Translations under genes and position numbers: made by a program
Part shown: piece after piece, positions 36,009 to 45,746 of the stretch
How positions within the stretch are numbered: the stretch's first letter is position 1
How the letters are laid out: the number at the start of each line of letters is the position of its first letter
The notes under the pieces: generated by a model
Told to the model about the DNA's origin: nothing
Database searches by the model: none
The model's input: the letters and a program-made list of their open reading frames with translations, nothing else
Assembly (NCBI RefSeq): GCF_018333215.1
Contig: NZ_BORO01000001.1
Coordinates: 124,001 to 188,000, forward strand
Reading direction: 5' to 3'
DNA length: 64,000 nucleotides
From: Oceanobacillus sp. J11TS1
GTDB taxonomy: Bacteria; Bacillota; Bacilli; Bacillales; Amphibacillaceae

Positions 36009-36219
36009 TGTTTGTTAAATTAATTGTTTATCCTCCGTTTTACATAGTAATCTATATATGTAGAATAAATAACACCACTTTAAATTGTAAGATGATAGGA
36101 TTCCAATTACTTGCTCTTAAGAATGTTTATGTTAGATTGTAAGATCCATGTATCGTTTTCAAGAGCTTTTGGGATAATTTTTATAAATGCCATTTAAATC
36201 AGCAGAATGGAGGGGAAAA

Positions 36220-37929
36220 ATGAATAAACTTAAAAATAGTTTATTACAAATCGATCGGAAAAGTTACAAAGCATATAAGCAAATTGCAGGAAGTTATACG
36301 TATCCGCGTTATATACTGCATGTAGACTACGTACAAGGAGATCCATTTGCAAGTCCATCAAAAATAAGGGCAGTCATTCCAAAGGAAGAACGCACGATTG
36401 AACCTGCATGGTTAGAAACAAAAGCTCGACGTACTGCAGCAGAAGATGCTTTTGCAAGAGTTATTAATAAAGAAGTAAAAAAGAGCCGATTTTCTATTAA
36501 AGGTTCTGGAAAAAGCGGCATGATTGCTTTTGACGGACCAGGACAGGAAATATTAGAACGTACAGCTGTAAGTATTTCAGAACAAGAAATAACCATTTGC
36601 CTATCGGTTGGTTTACCCGCTAACGGCCGATCCATTAATGGAAAAGAAGCAATGAAATTATTTAATCAAGCAATTCCGGCGTTATTAGAGAATTCGGTTT
36701 TTCATATTTTAGATGAACAAATTCAGCAATCTATTCAGTTGGCAGATCAGCAAGAAGCAATATGGAAAGCCATGAAGGAAAATAATTGGGTGAGTTTTAT
36801 TGCGAATGGTTCGATTTTACCAAGAAAAAGTGGCGTGAGTGATTTACCGGCTCATGACGCAGTAGCTTTTCAAAGCCCGCCAGAAGATGAGGTAGAATTA
36901 AAATTACCGCATGGCAAGACTTTAAAAGGAATGGCCATTAAGCAAGGTGTCACTTTGATTACCGGGGGTGGCTATCATGGCAAAAGCACACTCCTTCAAG
37001 CTATTGAGAGAGGTGTTTATCCGCATTGTGCAGGGGATGGACGTGAATTTATCTGTACAGACCCGAGCGCGGTCAAGATTCGGGCAGAAGATGGAAGAGG
37101 AATTTCGTCGGTAAATATCTCTCCTTTTATTTCTAACCTTCCTCATGGAAAAGATACGACTTGTTTTTCAACGGCTAACGCAAGCGGAAGTACATCACAG
37201 GCAGCCAATGTAATGGAAGCATTAGAGGTAGGGGCCGAAACACTCCTAATTGATGAAGATACCAGTGCGACGAATTTTATGATTCGTGATAGCCGCATGC
37301 AAAAGCTTATTGATCATAAGAAGGAACCAATAACACCATTTATTCATCGAATCCGTCAGCTTGTGGACGAAACAAATAAATCTGTTATTTTAGTAACGGG
37401 CGGTTCTGGCGATTATTTTGATGTAGCAGATAACGTACTACTTATGGAGGAATATATTCCGAAGAATGTGACGGAAAAAGCAAAAGAAATTATAAAGGCA
37501 GATCCAATTGCAAAAATTGACGTAGAGCCTGTAGATTTTACAAATTTCAGGAAACGGCAGCTGCTGTCTTCTACCTTTCCAAAACAGGCAGATAGAAGAT
37601 TTAAAATCCAGGCAAAAGGACAATTTCAAATTTTATTTGGAAAAGAACCTATTTCCTTTGCTGATACCGAACAGCTGGTAGATCCGTCACAAACAAGAAT
37701 GATTGCGGAAATTATTCAGTATCTATACCGGGAAGAAGGAAGGCAGTTTTCTTCCTTTGATGAATTGCTGCAGCATATCGATGAAAAAATGGATCAAGGG
37801 CTGGCAATCCTAACTAAAAATAATGGAAAGCATCCGGGAGACTTAGCGAGACCAAGAAAAAATGAGATTGCAGCTGTATTCAATCGAATGCGCACAGCAA
37901 AATTTATGATGGAGAAAGATAGATTGTAG
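36220..37929 (+). CDS. Predicted ATPase of the ABC class (COG3044 type)
   Basis: A 569-residue soluble protein; the start at 36220 follows GGAGGGGAAAA. The N-terminal region (YPRYILHVDYVQGDPFASPSKIRAVIP) is diagnostic for the ABC_ATPase family. The central ATPase has a Walker A-like GGGYHGKSTLLQAIERGVYPHCAGDGRE near 255-282, a signature-like SGSTSQAANVMEALE near 330 and Walker B ETLLIDEDTSATNFM near 345-360. No membrane helices are seen. The family is widespread and linked by some authors to nucleic-acid processing, but its function is not established. It is followed 25 bp later by queG and may be co-transcribed. Confidence 0.85.
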   Translation: MNKLKNSLLQIDRKSYKAYKQIAGSYTYPRYILHVDYVQGDPFASPSKIRAVIPKEERTIEPAWLETKARRTAAEDAFARVINKEVKKSRFSIKGSGKSGMIAFDGPGQEILERTAVSISEQEITICLSVGLPANGRSINGKEAMKLFNQAIPALLENSVFHILDEQIQQSIQLADQQEAIWKAMKENNWVSFIANGSILPRKSGVSDLPAHDAVAFQSPPEDEVELKLPHGKTLKGMAIKQGVTLITGGGYHGKSTLLQAIERGVYPHCAGDGREFICTDPSAVKIRAEDGRGISSVNISPFISNLPHGKDTTCFSTANASGSTSQAANVMEALEVGAETLLIDEDTSATNFMIRDSRMQKLIDHKKEPITPFIHRIRQLVDETNKSVILVTGGSGDYFDVADNVLLMEEYIPKNVTEKAKEIIKADPIAKIDVEPVDFTNFRKRQLLSSTFPKQADRRFKIQAKGQFQILFGKEPISFADTEQLVDPSQTRMIAEIIQYLYREEGRQFSSFDELLQHIDEKMDQGLAILTKNNGKHPGDLARPRKNEIAAVFNRMRTAKFMMEKDRL

Positions 37930-37954
37930 GAAACAGAAGGGAGGAATAGGCGGT

Positions 37955-39106
37955 ATGACGAAAGTAGCGCAGCTTCAAGAAGACATCAAAGCATATGCAA
38001 AAACGATTGGTATTGATAAAATTGGTTTTACAACAGCAGATATTTTTACAGAAATGAAAGAGCGATTAAGACGTCAGCAAGAGTTAAAGTATCAGTCTGG
38101 TTTTGAAAAAGGAAGTATCGAGGAAAGGACGGAGCCTCAAAGACTATTGCCAGAAGCACAGTCTATCATTTCCATTGCCGTCGCCTACCCTTCAAGAATG
38201 GAAAAAACGCCAAGAGGGACAAAAGGAGACAGACGTGGCATTTTTGCACGCGCCTCTTGGGGGATTGACTATCACGTTGCTTTACGAGAACGTCTGGATA
38301 AGTTAGGGGCCTATATTAAAGAAAGGGTTCCTAATGCCATCATAAAATCGATGGTAGATACAGGAGAATTAAGCGATCGAGCTGTTGCTGAACGTGCTGG
38401 TGTTGGTTTTAGCGGAAAGAATACTTCAATCATTACAAAGGAATTTGGCTCCTTTGTTTATTTAGGTGAAATGCTGACCAATATTCCATTTATTCCTGAT
38501 ACGCCAATAGAAGATGGGTGTGGGGATTGTACTATTTGCTTAGATGCTTGTCCAACTGGCGCTATTGTCCAAGGCGGCCAGTTAAATGCACAACGCTGTA
38601 TTGCATTTTTGACACAAACCAAAGATTTTTTACCAGAGGAGTTTCGCAACAAGATAGGGAATCGGTTATATGGATGTGATACTTGCCAGCAAGTTTGTCC
38701 TTGGAATAAAGGGAAGGATTCCCATTTTCATCAAGAACTAGAGCCAAATCCGGAATTAGTAAAACCAAAACTTAGACCGATGCTCCATTTGTCAAACCGA
38801 GAGTTTAAAGAAAAATTTGGCCATATGTCTGGCTCTTGGAGAGGGAAAAAGCCGATTCAGCGTAATGTCATTTTAGCGTTAGGCCATTATAAAGAACAAT
38901 CTGCGGAAGAAGATTTAATTAACATGATGAAACATGATCCCCGGCCGGTTATTCGCGGTACAGCAGCTTGGTCTTTGGGGAAAATTGGAACAGATACAGC
39001 GAAAGAGGCAATTTCTGCCATGTTGGAAAAGGAAGACAATGAACAAGTTCTATACGAAATGGAAAATGCATTGTCTGCTATGCGCGCAAAACAAGGCAGC
39101 CAATGA
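37955..39106 (+). CDS. queG: Epoxyqueuosine reductase
   Basis: A 383-residue cobalamin- and iron-sulfur-dependent enzyme that reduces epoxyqueuosine to queuosine in tRNA. Two 4Fe-4S sites are visible: CGDCTICLDACPTGAI (about 189-204) and YGCDTCQQVCPWN (about 232-244). The N-terminal domain includes SIAVAYPS and GRKNTS-like SGKNTSIITKEFGSFVYLGEM. C-terminal HEAT/PBS-like repeats (about 300-375) assist tRNA binding, the longer form seen in bacilli. It is followed by the amidase-domain gene and trmL, an arrangement I recall from B. subtilis. Confidence 0.95.
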   Translation: MTKVAQLQEDIKAYAKTIGIDKIGFTTADIFTEMKERLRRQQELKYQSGFEKGSIEERTEPQRLLPEAQSIISIAVAYPSRMEKTPRGTKGDRRGIFARASWGIDYHVALRERLDKLGAYIKERVPNAIIKSMVDTGELSDRAVAERAGVGFSGKNTSIITKEFGSFVYLGEMLTNIPFIPDTPIEDGCGDCTICLDACPTGAIVQGGQLNAQRCIAFLTQTKDFLPEEFRNKIGNRLYGCDTCQQVCPWNKGKDSHFHQELEPNPELVKPKLRPMLHLSNREFKEKFGHMSGSWRGKKPIQRNVILALGHYKEQSAEEDLINMMKHDPRPVIRGTAAWSLGKIGTDTAKEAISAMLEKEDNEQVLYEMENALSAMRAKQGSQ

Positions 39107-39175
39107 AAGAAAACAATCAGATTCGATGACTTAAGTTGCTCCCTGCATGCATAGACTGAGTAGGGGGCGATTTTT

Positions 39176-40030
39176 ATGGGCGATATCAAAGATTATTGGC
39201 ACCGATTTTTTCAAGAGAAGAACGGCGGTCAGGATTGGTGGCATAGGAAAAAGAAGCTGTGCAAGCAAAGAGAAGCGCAAATTGTGAAGGTAAAAGGACA
39301 GGGGATTGTTCTGGGAAAGCAATCGTATGATATATCTCGAAGGATAGACTACGCCATGCACTTCACATACCTGATAAAACAACAAGATCTTTTTTACACG
39401 GAAGAGCAAATTATCCCTTATAAATGGACTTGGGATTCGGAAGGGAAAGGAAGGCATCAACATATTGAAAAATTTCAGGGAGAGGAAATTACGAATCAGC
39501 TCTCTGTATTGAAGCAAGCTAACCTTCCAGACAGTGATCGTGAAATAGAGTACAATCGACTCGAAGCTGTGCGATACGCAGAGCGGTGGTGGAATAGTTT
39601 TAATCCGGCATATCGACGGTTTGAAGATGATTGTACAAATTATATTTCCCAATGTCTGCGAGCAGGTGGCAGTCCGATGTGGGGTGAACCGGTCAGAGAA
39701 CGAGGCTGGTGGTATAGCAATAATTCATGGAGCTTTAGCTGGTCTGTAGCGCATTCATTACGGTGGTACTTAAGCGGATCTGAGCGCGGATTAAGAGGAA
39801 TCGAAGTAGAATCGCCAGAAGAATTAAATCCTGGTGATGTAATCTGCTATGATTTTGATGGGGATGATTTATGGAATCATACAACTATCGTAGTTAGAAA
39901 GGACGCAAATAATATGCCACTTGTCAATGCACATACCGACAATAGTCGTAATCGCTACTGGACATACGAAGATTCTGCGGCTTGGACGCCGGAAATAAGA
40001 TATAAGTTTTTTCGTATAGAGGTAAGTTAG
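39176..40030 (+). CDS. Amidase-domain protein (YhbB-like)
   Basis: A 284-residue protein with a C-terminal amidase_6 domain (about 135-284). It carries YNRLEAVRYAERWWNSFNPAYRRFEDDCTNYISQCL with the catalytic cysteine, SWSVAHSLRWYL, GDVICYDFDGDDLWNHTTIVV with a histidine, and VNAHTDNSRNRYW. The fold is NlpC/P60-like and suggests cleavage of a cell-wall peptide or amide. The N-terminal half (about 1-130) is basic and not recognised, and no signal peptide is seen, so the enzyme may act in the cytoplasm, mother cell or forespore. It sits between queG and trmL, the position of yhbB in B. subtilis. Confidence 0.85.
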   Translation: MGDIKDYWHRFFQEKNGGQDWWHRKKKLCKQREAQIVKVKGQGIVLGKQSYDISRRIDYAMHFTYLIKQQDLFYTEEQIIPYKWTWDSEGKGRHQHIEKFQGEEITNQLSVLKQANLPDSDREIEYNRLEAVRYAERWWNSFNPAYRRFEDDCTNYISQCLRAGGSPMWGEPVRERGWWYSNNSWSFSWSVAHSLRWYLSGSERGLRGIEVESPEELNPGDVICYDFDGDDLWNHTTIVVRKDANNMPLVNAHTDNSRNRYWTYEDSAAWTPEIRYKFFRIEVS

Positions 40031-40105
40031 TGTATAATAAATATTTGGATTTATAGTGTGTCTTCAAAAAGACTCTTGGAATTTATTACTGAAGGAGAAT
40101 GAACG

Positions 40106-40579
40106 TTGAGTTTACATGTTGTATTATTTGAACCAGAAATCCCAGCAAATACGGGTAATATTGGCAGAACATGTTTAGCGACTGGAACGACCTTACATCT
40201 TATTCATCCGCTAGGTTTTTCAACGGATAGTAAAATGGTGCGTCGAGCAGGTCTCGATTATTGGGAACATGTAGATGTAAGAGAATATCATTCTATAGAA
40301 GAGCTGTATCAAACCTATCCAGAGGGAAGCTTTTACTATATAGAAAATTTTGGGACGAAATATTATACAGATTTTGATTTTTCGTCTGTGAACACAGACC
40401 AGTTTTTTGTATTTGGGAAAGAATCTTCAGGGATTCCTCGTGAATTACTTGTTGGCAAAGAAGATAAATGTTTACGAATTCATATGAATGATCAAGTGCG
40501 CTCGTTAAACCTATCGAACACCGCATCAATCATTATTTACGAAGCGTTAAGGCAGCAGGGTTTTCCTGGTTTACACTAA
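40106..40579 (+). CDS. trmL: tRNA (cytidine/uridine-34 2'-O)-methyltransferase
   Basis: A 157-residue SPOUT methyltransferase with the minimal TrmL architecture. PEIPANTGNIGRTCLATGTTLHLIHPLGF is near the N-terminus; the knot motifs are FVFGKESSGIPRELL and LRIHMNDQVRSLNLSNTASIIIYEALRQQ. It uses SAM to 2'-O-methylate the wobble nucleotide of tRNA-Leu isoacceptors. The start is TTG 40106 after GAAGGAGAATG. As the last gene after queG and the amidase it was called cspR in B. subtilis. A strong terminator follows. Confidence 0.95.
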   Translation: MSLHVVLFEPEIPANTGNIGRTCLATGTTLHLIHPLGFSTDSKMVRRAGLDYWEHVDVREYHSIEELYQTYPEGSFYYIENFGTKYYTDFDFSSVNTDQFFVFGKESSGIPRELLVGKEDKCLRIHMNDQVRSLNLSNTASIIIYEALRQQGFPGLH

Positions 40580-40617
40580 AAAAAGATGTCTCCTGAATAA
40601 AGGAGGCATCTTTTTTA
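40577..40617 (+). terminator. Terminator of queG-trmL block
   Basis: A stem of about 16 bp AAAAAAGATGTCTCCT/AGGAGGCATCTTTTTT with a six-base loop. Confidence 0.9.
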
Positions 40618-40706
40618 AATGGTACGAATTGCTTCATATACATGCTAACTTTTAAAGCAGTTTTTCGAATTACAGAATGCTTTTTTGGGGTTCTGTAAAT
40701 GGATTA

Positions 40707-40814
40707 TTATGTGCGCTGATCTTCTTTTGGTACTCCTGGTTTTGCTTCATAACCAGATGCAAAACAAGAAACGATAAATGTAACAGCAACACCTAATATC
40801 AATGCTAGTTTCAT
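40707..40814 (-). CDS. Small exported or membrane peptide, unknown function
   Basis: A 35-residue frame with a strong ribosome site (GGAGGAATCATTC) before the ATG. The product has a short basic start, a hydrophobic helix (LALILGVAVTFIVSCFASGY) containing one cysteine, and a polar tail ending KPGVPKEDQRT. The VSCF context could be a lipobox-like or signal-peptide cleavage region, but the peptide is too short to decide. I do not recognise the family. It lies alone between trmL and odhA. The quality of the ribosome site is the main support. Confidence 0.6.
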   Translation of the reverse strand: MKLALILGVAVTFIVSCFASGYEAKPGVPKEDQRT

Positions 40815-41167
40815 GAATGATTCCTCCTTTTATGTACGGATGGTTCCTGTATTTTTAAATGTCATTTTTCATCCGCAGAAAAATAAATCCCTGACAGAAT
40901 GAAGGTTTAATAATAGTTTGTCCTTATTATAACGGAAAAAAGCCATGTTGTGAACTATTCCAATATTTATTTATTTTTTCGAATGGTTATCTTCTGTAAA
41001 AATTCTATCTTAAAAAATCATCTATTCAGAAGGGGAGACAGCGAAAGAGGGAATTAATTTATACTAACTGAAAATTCATAAAACAAAGCGATGGAAAAAT
41101 GAGTTATGATTCATTCTTTTTGTTTGTTGGAAATTGTCGAATTCCTCAATAAATCTGTTTCGATTCC
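40815..41167. other. Intergenic region, no gene seen
   Basis: About 350 bp of A/T-rich sequence between the small minus-strand peptide and the odhA promoter. It should contain the peptide's promoter. I see no further open frame, riboswitch or strong hairpin. Confidence 0.5.
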
Positions 41168-41196
41168 TTGTAACCGCCTTAAAAATCATGTATATT
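41168..41196 (+). promoter_or_regulatory. Promoter of odhAB
   Basis: TTGTAA (41168-41173), 17 bp, TATATT (41191-41196). Confidence 0.6.
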
Positions 41197-41281
41197 AGTT
41201 GGTGTAGAGAAATCAATATTATTAAAAAGTATTTGAACCGTTTTCATGAACGGATTAGTTAATTCAATGGGGGTATCAGTC

Positions 41282-44146
41282 GTGCCAGGAAATGAAGAAT
41301 CTGCAGAAAAATTTTGGGGGCAGTTTCACGGACCAAATGCGGGGTATTTGGAACAACAATATGAGTTGTACAAAGAAGATCCTGAACAAGTTGAATCTTC
41401 TATAAGATTATTATTTGATACACATGGAGAACCTACTTGGCTAGCAGCTGAACAAGTTAGCGGACCTAGTGCCGGTCAATCAGCTTCGGACGTATCAAAA
41501 AACTTTGATATGACTAAACTGACCTCAGCAATCAAACTTGTTGAGGCTATTCGTCGTTACGGCCACACGGGAGCTGATATTTATACAGTTGGCGGGTACA
41601 AGAGTGCTCCATCTAAAATGTTAGATTTAGAATATTATAATTTAACAGAAGATGATTTGAAAAAGATTCCAGCATCTTGGATATGGGAACGCGAAAAAGA
41701 CGGGGTAGAGACAGGTTTAGATGTTGTCAACCTGTTAAAGAAATATTATACAGGGACAATCACATTTGAATATGATCATGTAAATAATGATGAAGAACGG
41801 ACCTGGCTATTTGATTTAATAGAAGAAGGAAATGCAAGATTTGATCCGGATCAAGAAGAAAGAAAAGGAATTCTTAAGCGTTTGGCTGAAGTAGAAGGTT
41901 TTGAGAAATTTCTTCATAAAACATTTGTTGGTCAAAAACGTTTTTCTATTGAAGGTCTAGAATCTATGATTCCAATGATTGACCATCTCGTAAAATATGC
42001 AAACGAAGATAGTATCGAACATGTCATGATGGGGATGGCGCATCGGGGCCGTTTATCTGTACTGGCAAATGTATTGCAGAAACCATATGATAAGATTTTT
42101 TCAGAATTTAACTATACAAGAGATAAAGAGTTAATGCCTTCAGAAGGGTCTAGAGCAATTAACTATGGTTGGACAGGCGATGTAAAGTATCATTTTGGTG
42201 CGGAAAAAGAAATCATTCATGGCAGTAAAGTGAATACCAAAATTACACTTGCTCATAACCCATCCCATCTTGAATTTGTAAACCCTGTCGTAGAAGGATT
42301 TGCCCGGGCTGCACAAGACGAACGTGATATAAGCGGTTACCCAACAAGAGATATTAATAAAGCAATGCCGTTGGTAATCCATGGAGATGCCGCTTTCATT
42401 GGAGAAGGTGTAGTAGCTGAAACACTTAATTTAAGCGGTCTACCGGGATATACAACAGGAGGAACGGTGCATATCATTGCAAATAACCAGCTCGGTTATA
42501 CGACGGATCGTGTGGATGGCCGTTCAACACGTTATGCCAGCGACTTAGCGAAAGGGTTTGAAATCCCTGTTGTTCGTGTGAGTGCGGATGATCCTATTTC
42601 CTGTATTTCAGCGATTAAGATAGCTTGTGAGTATCGTAAAAAATTCCATAAAGACTTTCTAATTGATTTAGTAGGTTATCGTCGTTACGGTCATAACGAA
42701 ATGGATGAACCGAGAACGACACAGCCTCAGCTATATAATGAAATTGATAATCATCCATCGGTAGCAACGCTATTTGCACGCGCAATGGAAGAAAGAAATT
42801 TAATCGAACCTGGTGAATTTGAAGAGATTAAAAATGCGGTTGAAAAGAAATTATCCGATATATATAAAGGGATGACAGAGAGTGAAATTGGCGAGCCGCA
42901 GCCAAAATCAATGCCAGAAGTACTTTCTAATAGATTAGATCAGTTCGAAACAGCAGTAGACTTAGATACTTTAAAGAAAATCAATGCAGAGCTTTTAGAA
43001 CGTCCGGAAGGTTTTGAAGGCTTTAAGAAAACAGAACGAATTTTAAGACGCAGAAAAGATGCACTCGAAGAAGGAAATAAAGCTGACTGGGGCACGGGGG
43101 AAGCACTAGCATTTGCATCTATTTTAAAAGATGGAACTCCAATTCGTTTAACTGGTCAAGATACAGAACGTGGAACTTTTGCTCATCGCCATATCGTTTT
43201 ACATGATGTAAATACAGGTGAAAAATATAGTCCAATGCATGGATTATCTGATGTAAAAGCATCCTTTGATGTTCGCAATAGTCCATTATCGGAAGCGGCT
43301 GTATTAGGGTTTGAATATGGTTATAGTGTTTATTCGCCAAGTACTCTAGTAATCTGGGAAGCGCAATTTGGGGATTTTGCGAATGCCGGTCAAGTGATTA
43401 TTGATCAATTTATCGCTTCTGCAAGGGCTAAATGGAATGAAAAATCAAATATGGTATTATTGCTGCCTCATGGCTATGAAGGGCAAGGTCCAGAGCATTC
43501 AAGTGCACGTTTGGAACGTTATTTGCAAATGGCTGCGGAAAATAACTGGATTGTCGCAAATGTAACTTCTTCCGCTCAGTTATTCCATCTACTTCGCCGT
43601 CAAGCAGCAATGCGTTCTCGTCCAGAAGCTCGACCATTAATCTTGATGACACCTAAGAGTAGTTTAATTCGAGACCATAAGATGGCTTCAAGCGCAGAAG
43701 AATTTACGAGCGGCGGCTTTAAAACCCTGCGTGATCAACCATACTTTGATACAGATTCGAAGAAAGCAACGCGTCTGTTATTAGGAAGCGGAAAAATTAT
43801 GGTTGATATTGAAGGAAGAATGGAAGAGAAGGAAGAAACCTGTGATTGGATCCGTGCCATCCGCGTGGAACAAATCTATCCATTCCCGCAAAAAGCAATT
43901 AAAGAAGAAATAAAGAAATTACCTCATTTAAAAGAAATTGTGTGGGTTCAAGAAGAGCCAAAGAATATGGGGGCGTGGGATTTTGTGGATCCTTATTTAA
44001 GAGAGCTTCTTGAGGAAGGTCAAGAATTACATGTTATTAGCAGACCGAAGCGTGCAGCACCTGCGGGAGGAATACCTACAGTGCATAAAACGGCGCATAA
44101 ATATATCATTGACCAAGCATTGAACGAATTTGAAGGAGGAAAATAA
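41282..44146 (+). CDS. odhA: 2-oxoglutarate dehydrogenase E1 component
   Basis: A thiamine-diphosphate-dependent decarboxylase of the TCA cycle. The chosen start, GTG 41282, follows GGGGG by 8 bp and gives 954 residues ([19 protein letters not shown]); an ATG at 41246 would add 12 residues without a good ribosome site. Motifs: HMVGMAHRGR-like [20 protein letters not shown] near 265, [15 protein letters not shown], the ThDP signature [21 protein letters not shown], and [23 protein letters not shown] in the pyrimidine half. The C-terminal region binds the E2 partner. odhB begins 1 bp after the stop. Confidence 0.96.
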   Translation: MPGNEESAEKFWGQFHGPNAGYLEQQYELYKEDPEQVESSIRLLFDTHGEPTWLAAEQVSGPSAGQSASDVSKNFDMTKLTSAIKLVEAIRRYGHTGADIYTVGGYKSAPSKMLDLEYYNLTEDDLKKIPASWIWEREKDGVETGLDVVNLLKKYYTGTITFEYDHVNNDEERTWLFDLIEEGNARFDPDQEERKGILKRLAEVEGFEKFLHKTFVGQKRFSIEGLESMIPMIDHLVKYANEDSIEHVMMGMAHRGRLSVLANVLQKPYDKIFSEFNYTRDKELMPSEGSRAINYGWTGDVKYHFGAEKEIIHGSKVNTKITLAHNPSHLEFVNPVVEGFARAAQDERDISGYPTRDINKAMPLVIHGDAAFIGEGVVAETLNLSGLPGYTTGGTVHIIANNQLGYTTDRVDGRSTRYASDLAKGFEIPVVRVSADDPISCISAIKIACEYRKKFHKDFLIDLVGYRRYGHNEMDEPRTTQPQLYNEIDNHPSVATLFARAMEERNLIEPGEFEEIKNAVEKKLSDIYKGMTESEIGEPQPKSMPEVLSNRLDQFETAVDLDTLKKINAELLERPEGFEGFKKTERILRRRKDALEEGNKADWGTGEALAFASILKDGTPIRLTGQDTERGTFAHRHIVLHDVNTGEKYSPMHGLSDVKASFDVRNSPLSEAAVLGFEYGYSVYSPSTLVIWEAQFGDFANAGQVIIDQFIASARAKWNEKSNMVLLLPHGYEGQGPEHSSARLERYLQMAAENNWIVANVTSSAQLFHLLRRQAAMRSRPEARPLILMTPKSSLIRDHKMASSAEEFTSGGFKTLRDQPYFDTDSKKATRLLLGSGKIMVDIEGRMEEKEETCDWIRAIRVEQIYPFPQKAIKEEIKKLPHLKEIVWVQEEPKNMGAWDFVDPYLRELLEEGQELHVISRPKRAAPAGGIPTVHKTAHKYIIDQALNEFEGGK

Positions 44147-44147
44147 A

Positions 44148-45425
44148 GTGCAAGAAATTAAGATACCTGAATTAGCGGAATCCATCACAGAAGGAACAAT
44201 AGCAGAATGGCTTGTTAAAGAAGGAGATAAAGTAGAGAAAGGCGATGCCATTGTAGAGTTAGAGACAGATAAGGTTAATGTAGAAGTAAACGCAGAATTT
44301 TCAGGGGTTATTACGGAAATTACAAGTAATGAAGGTGACGATGTTTCAGTAGGTGACACCATCGGTAAATTGGATGAAAACGGAGAAGCTGGGGCTGCTT
44401 CTAGTGGTGAAGCTAAGAAAGAAGAAGCATCAAGTGAAAAAGAAACAGAAGAACCAAAAGAGGTGCCAGCAAAAGAAGCTGCAGGGGAAAGCAAACAAGA
44501 TGCAGCTCCTAAACAGAATAGTGGGGATGTCATTGCTTCACCAGCAGCAAGAAAGCGTGCTCGTGAATTAGGTATTGATTTAAGCAAGGTACAAACTCGT
44601 GACCCTCTGGGCAGAGTTCGTCCGGAAGATGTAGAAGCATATAATAATGCACCTAAACAAGATGTTGCGCCATCTAAGCCGGCGAAAAAAGAAGCCGCAA
44701 AGTCAGAGAAAACAGAGTTTGATAAGCCGGTAGAACGGGTTAAAATGACTCGCCGCCGTCAAACAATTGCTAAAAACCTTGTAGAAGTACAACAAAACAC
44801 AGCAATGTTAACGACATTTAACGAAGTAGATATGACGTCCGTGATGGAACTACGTAAACAAAGAAAAGATAAATTCCTAGCTAAGAACGGTGTTAAACTT
44901 GGATTTATGTCCTTCTTCACAAAAGCTGTTGTCGGAGCACTGAAAGAATTCCCGCTTCTTAACGCGGAAATTCAGGGCAATGAATTAGTTATAAAGAAAT
45001 TTTATGATATTGGTATTGCTGTTTCAACAGATGAGGGACTAGTTGTACCAGTTGTTCGTGATGCAGATCGCAAAGACTTTGCAGGAATTGAGCAAGATAT
45101 CGTTGATTTAGGTAAAAAAGCACGTGATAATAAATTAGCCTTGAAAGATTTACAAGGTGGATCATTTACTATTACCAACGGCGGTACATTTGGCTCTATG
45201 ATGTCTACACCAATTTTAAATGCACCACAGGTTGGTATTTTAGGAATGCATAACATTGTGAAACGTCCAATTGCTATGCCGGATGATTCCATTGAAGTTC
45301 GTCCAATGATGTATATTGCACTATCCTATGATCATCGTATCGTGGATGGAAAAGAAGCAGTACAATTCTTAGTTCGAATAAAACAAATGCTTGAAGATCC
45401 ATATGACTTATTGTTAGAAGGATAA
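44148..45425 (+). CDS. odhB: Dihydrolipoyl succinyltransferase (2-oxoglutarate dehydrogenase E2)
   Basis: A 425-residue three-domain acyltransferase starting at GTG 44148 after GGAGGAAAATAAA. Residues about 1-77 form a lipoyl domain with the lipoylated Lys42 in [11 protein letters not shown]. An acidic, Ala/Glu-rich linker (about 85-130) follows, then the peripheral subunit-binding domain [33 protein letters not shown]. The catalytic domain ends in [22 protein letters not shown] with the His/Asp pair. It forms the 24-mer core of the complex with OdhA and the E3 LpdA-type enzyme, which is encoded elsewhere. Confidence 0.97.
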   Translation: MQEIKIPELAESITEGTIAEWLVKEGDKVEKGDAIVELETDKVNVEVNAEFSGVITEITSNEGDDVSVGDTIGKLDENGEAGAASSGEAKKEEASSEKETEEPKEVPAKEAAGESKQDAAPKQNSGDVIASPAARKRARELGIDLSKVQTRDPLGRVRPEDVEAYNNAPKQDVAPSKPAKKEAAKSEKTEFDKPVERVKMTRRRQTIAKNLVEVQQNTAMLTTFNEVDMTSVMELRKQRKDKFLAKNGVKLGFMSFFTKAVVGALKEFPLLNAEIQGNELVIKKFYDIGIAVSTDEGLVVPVVRDADRKDFAGIEQDIVDLGKKARDNKLALKDLQGGSFTITNGGTFGSMMSTPILNAPQVGILGMHNIVKRPIAMPDDSIEVRPMMYIALSYDHRIVDGKEAVQFLVRIKQMLEDPYDLLLEG

Positions 45426-45430
45426 ACATC

Positions 45431-45468
45431 ATAATAAAAAGCCTTGCTAGATCAAGGCTTTTTATTAT
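45431..45468 (+). terminator. Terminator of odhAB
   Basis: AATAAAAAGCCTTG pairs with CAAGGCTTTTTATT around six bases. Confidence 0.92.
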
Positions 45469-45615
45469 GGAAATGTAAGCCATAAAGAAGGACAAAACTA
45501 GAGAAATTATTGGTGGAAATTGGCTAAAATGAACAATTGCTATTTGATTTTCATATAATGCTAATTTAATAGCTTCATTTGGAATTTTTTTATTATTAAT
45601 TCTTTTTTTATAGCA

Positions 45616-45644
45616 TTGAAATTATGTTCTTTTACGAATATGAT
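45616..45644 (+). promoter_or_regulatory. Promoter of the nucleoside transporter gene
   Basis: TTGAAA (45616-45621), 17 bp, TATGAT (45639-45644), giving an untranslated leader of about 95 nt. The 150 bp before it (45469-45615) shows nothing else. Confidence 0.6.
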
Positions 45645-45715
45645 AGTAGTTGCAGGGAACAACTTGTATAAGGATGGGATATAACGAAAATGTAAAAACT
45701 AACTTATACATAAAT

Positions 45716-45725
45716 AAAGCGCTTT
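45716..45725. promoter_or_regulatory. cre-like site (CcpA) in the transporter leader
   Basis: AAAGCGCTTT is a palindrome matching the WAANCGNTNW core of catabolite-responsive elements, lying about 65 bp after the predicted start of transcription, a position where CcpA acts as a roadblock. The outer TG/CA bases are not conserved. Confidence 0.4.
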
Positions 45726-45746
45726 AATATAAAAGGAGGTAGGAGC

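Noticed and set aside
35876-36219. Integrated element at the 3' end of tRNA-Gly
   Set aside because: No integrase, no repeat of the tRNA end nearby, and the downstream gene is an ordinary chromosomal ATPase.
39131-39652. 173-codon minus-strand frame opposite the amidase gene
   Set aside because: It is a shadow of the amidase coding strand; the plus-strand product has clear catalytic motifs.
44027-44587. 186-codon minus-strand frame across odhA/odhB
   Set aside because: Shadow of the Ala/Glu-rich linker of OdhB; no ribosome site.
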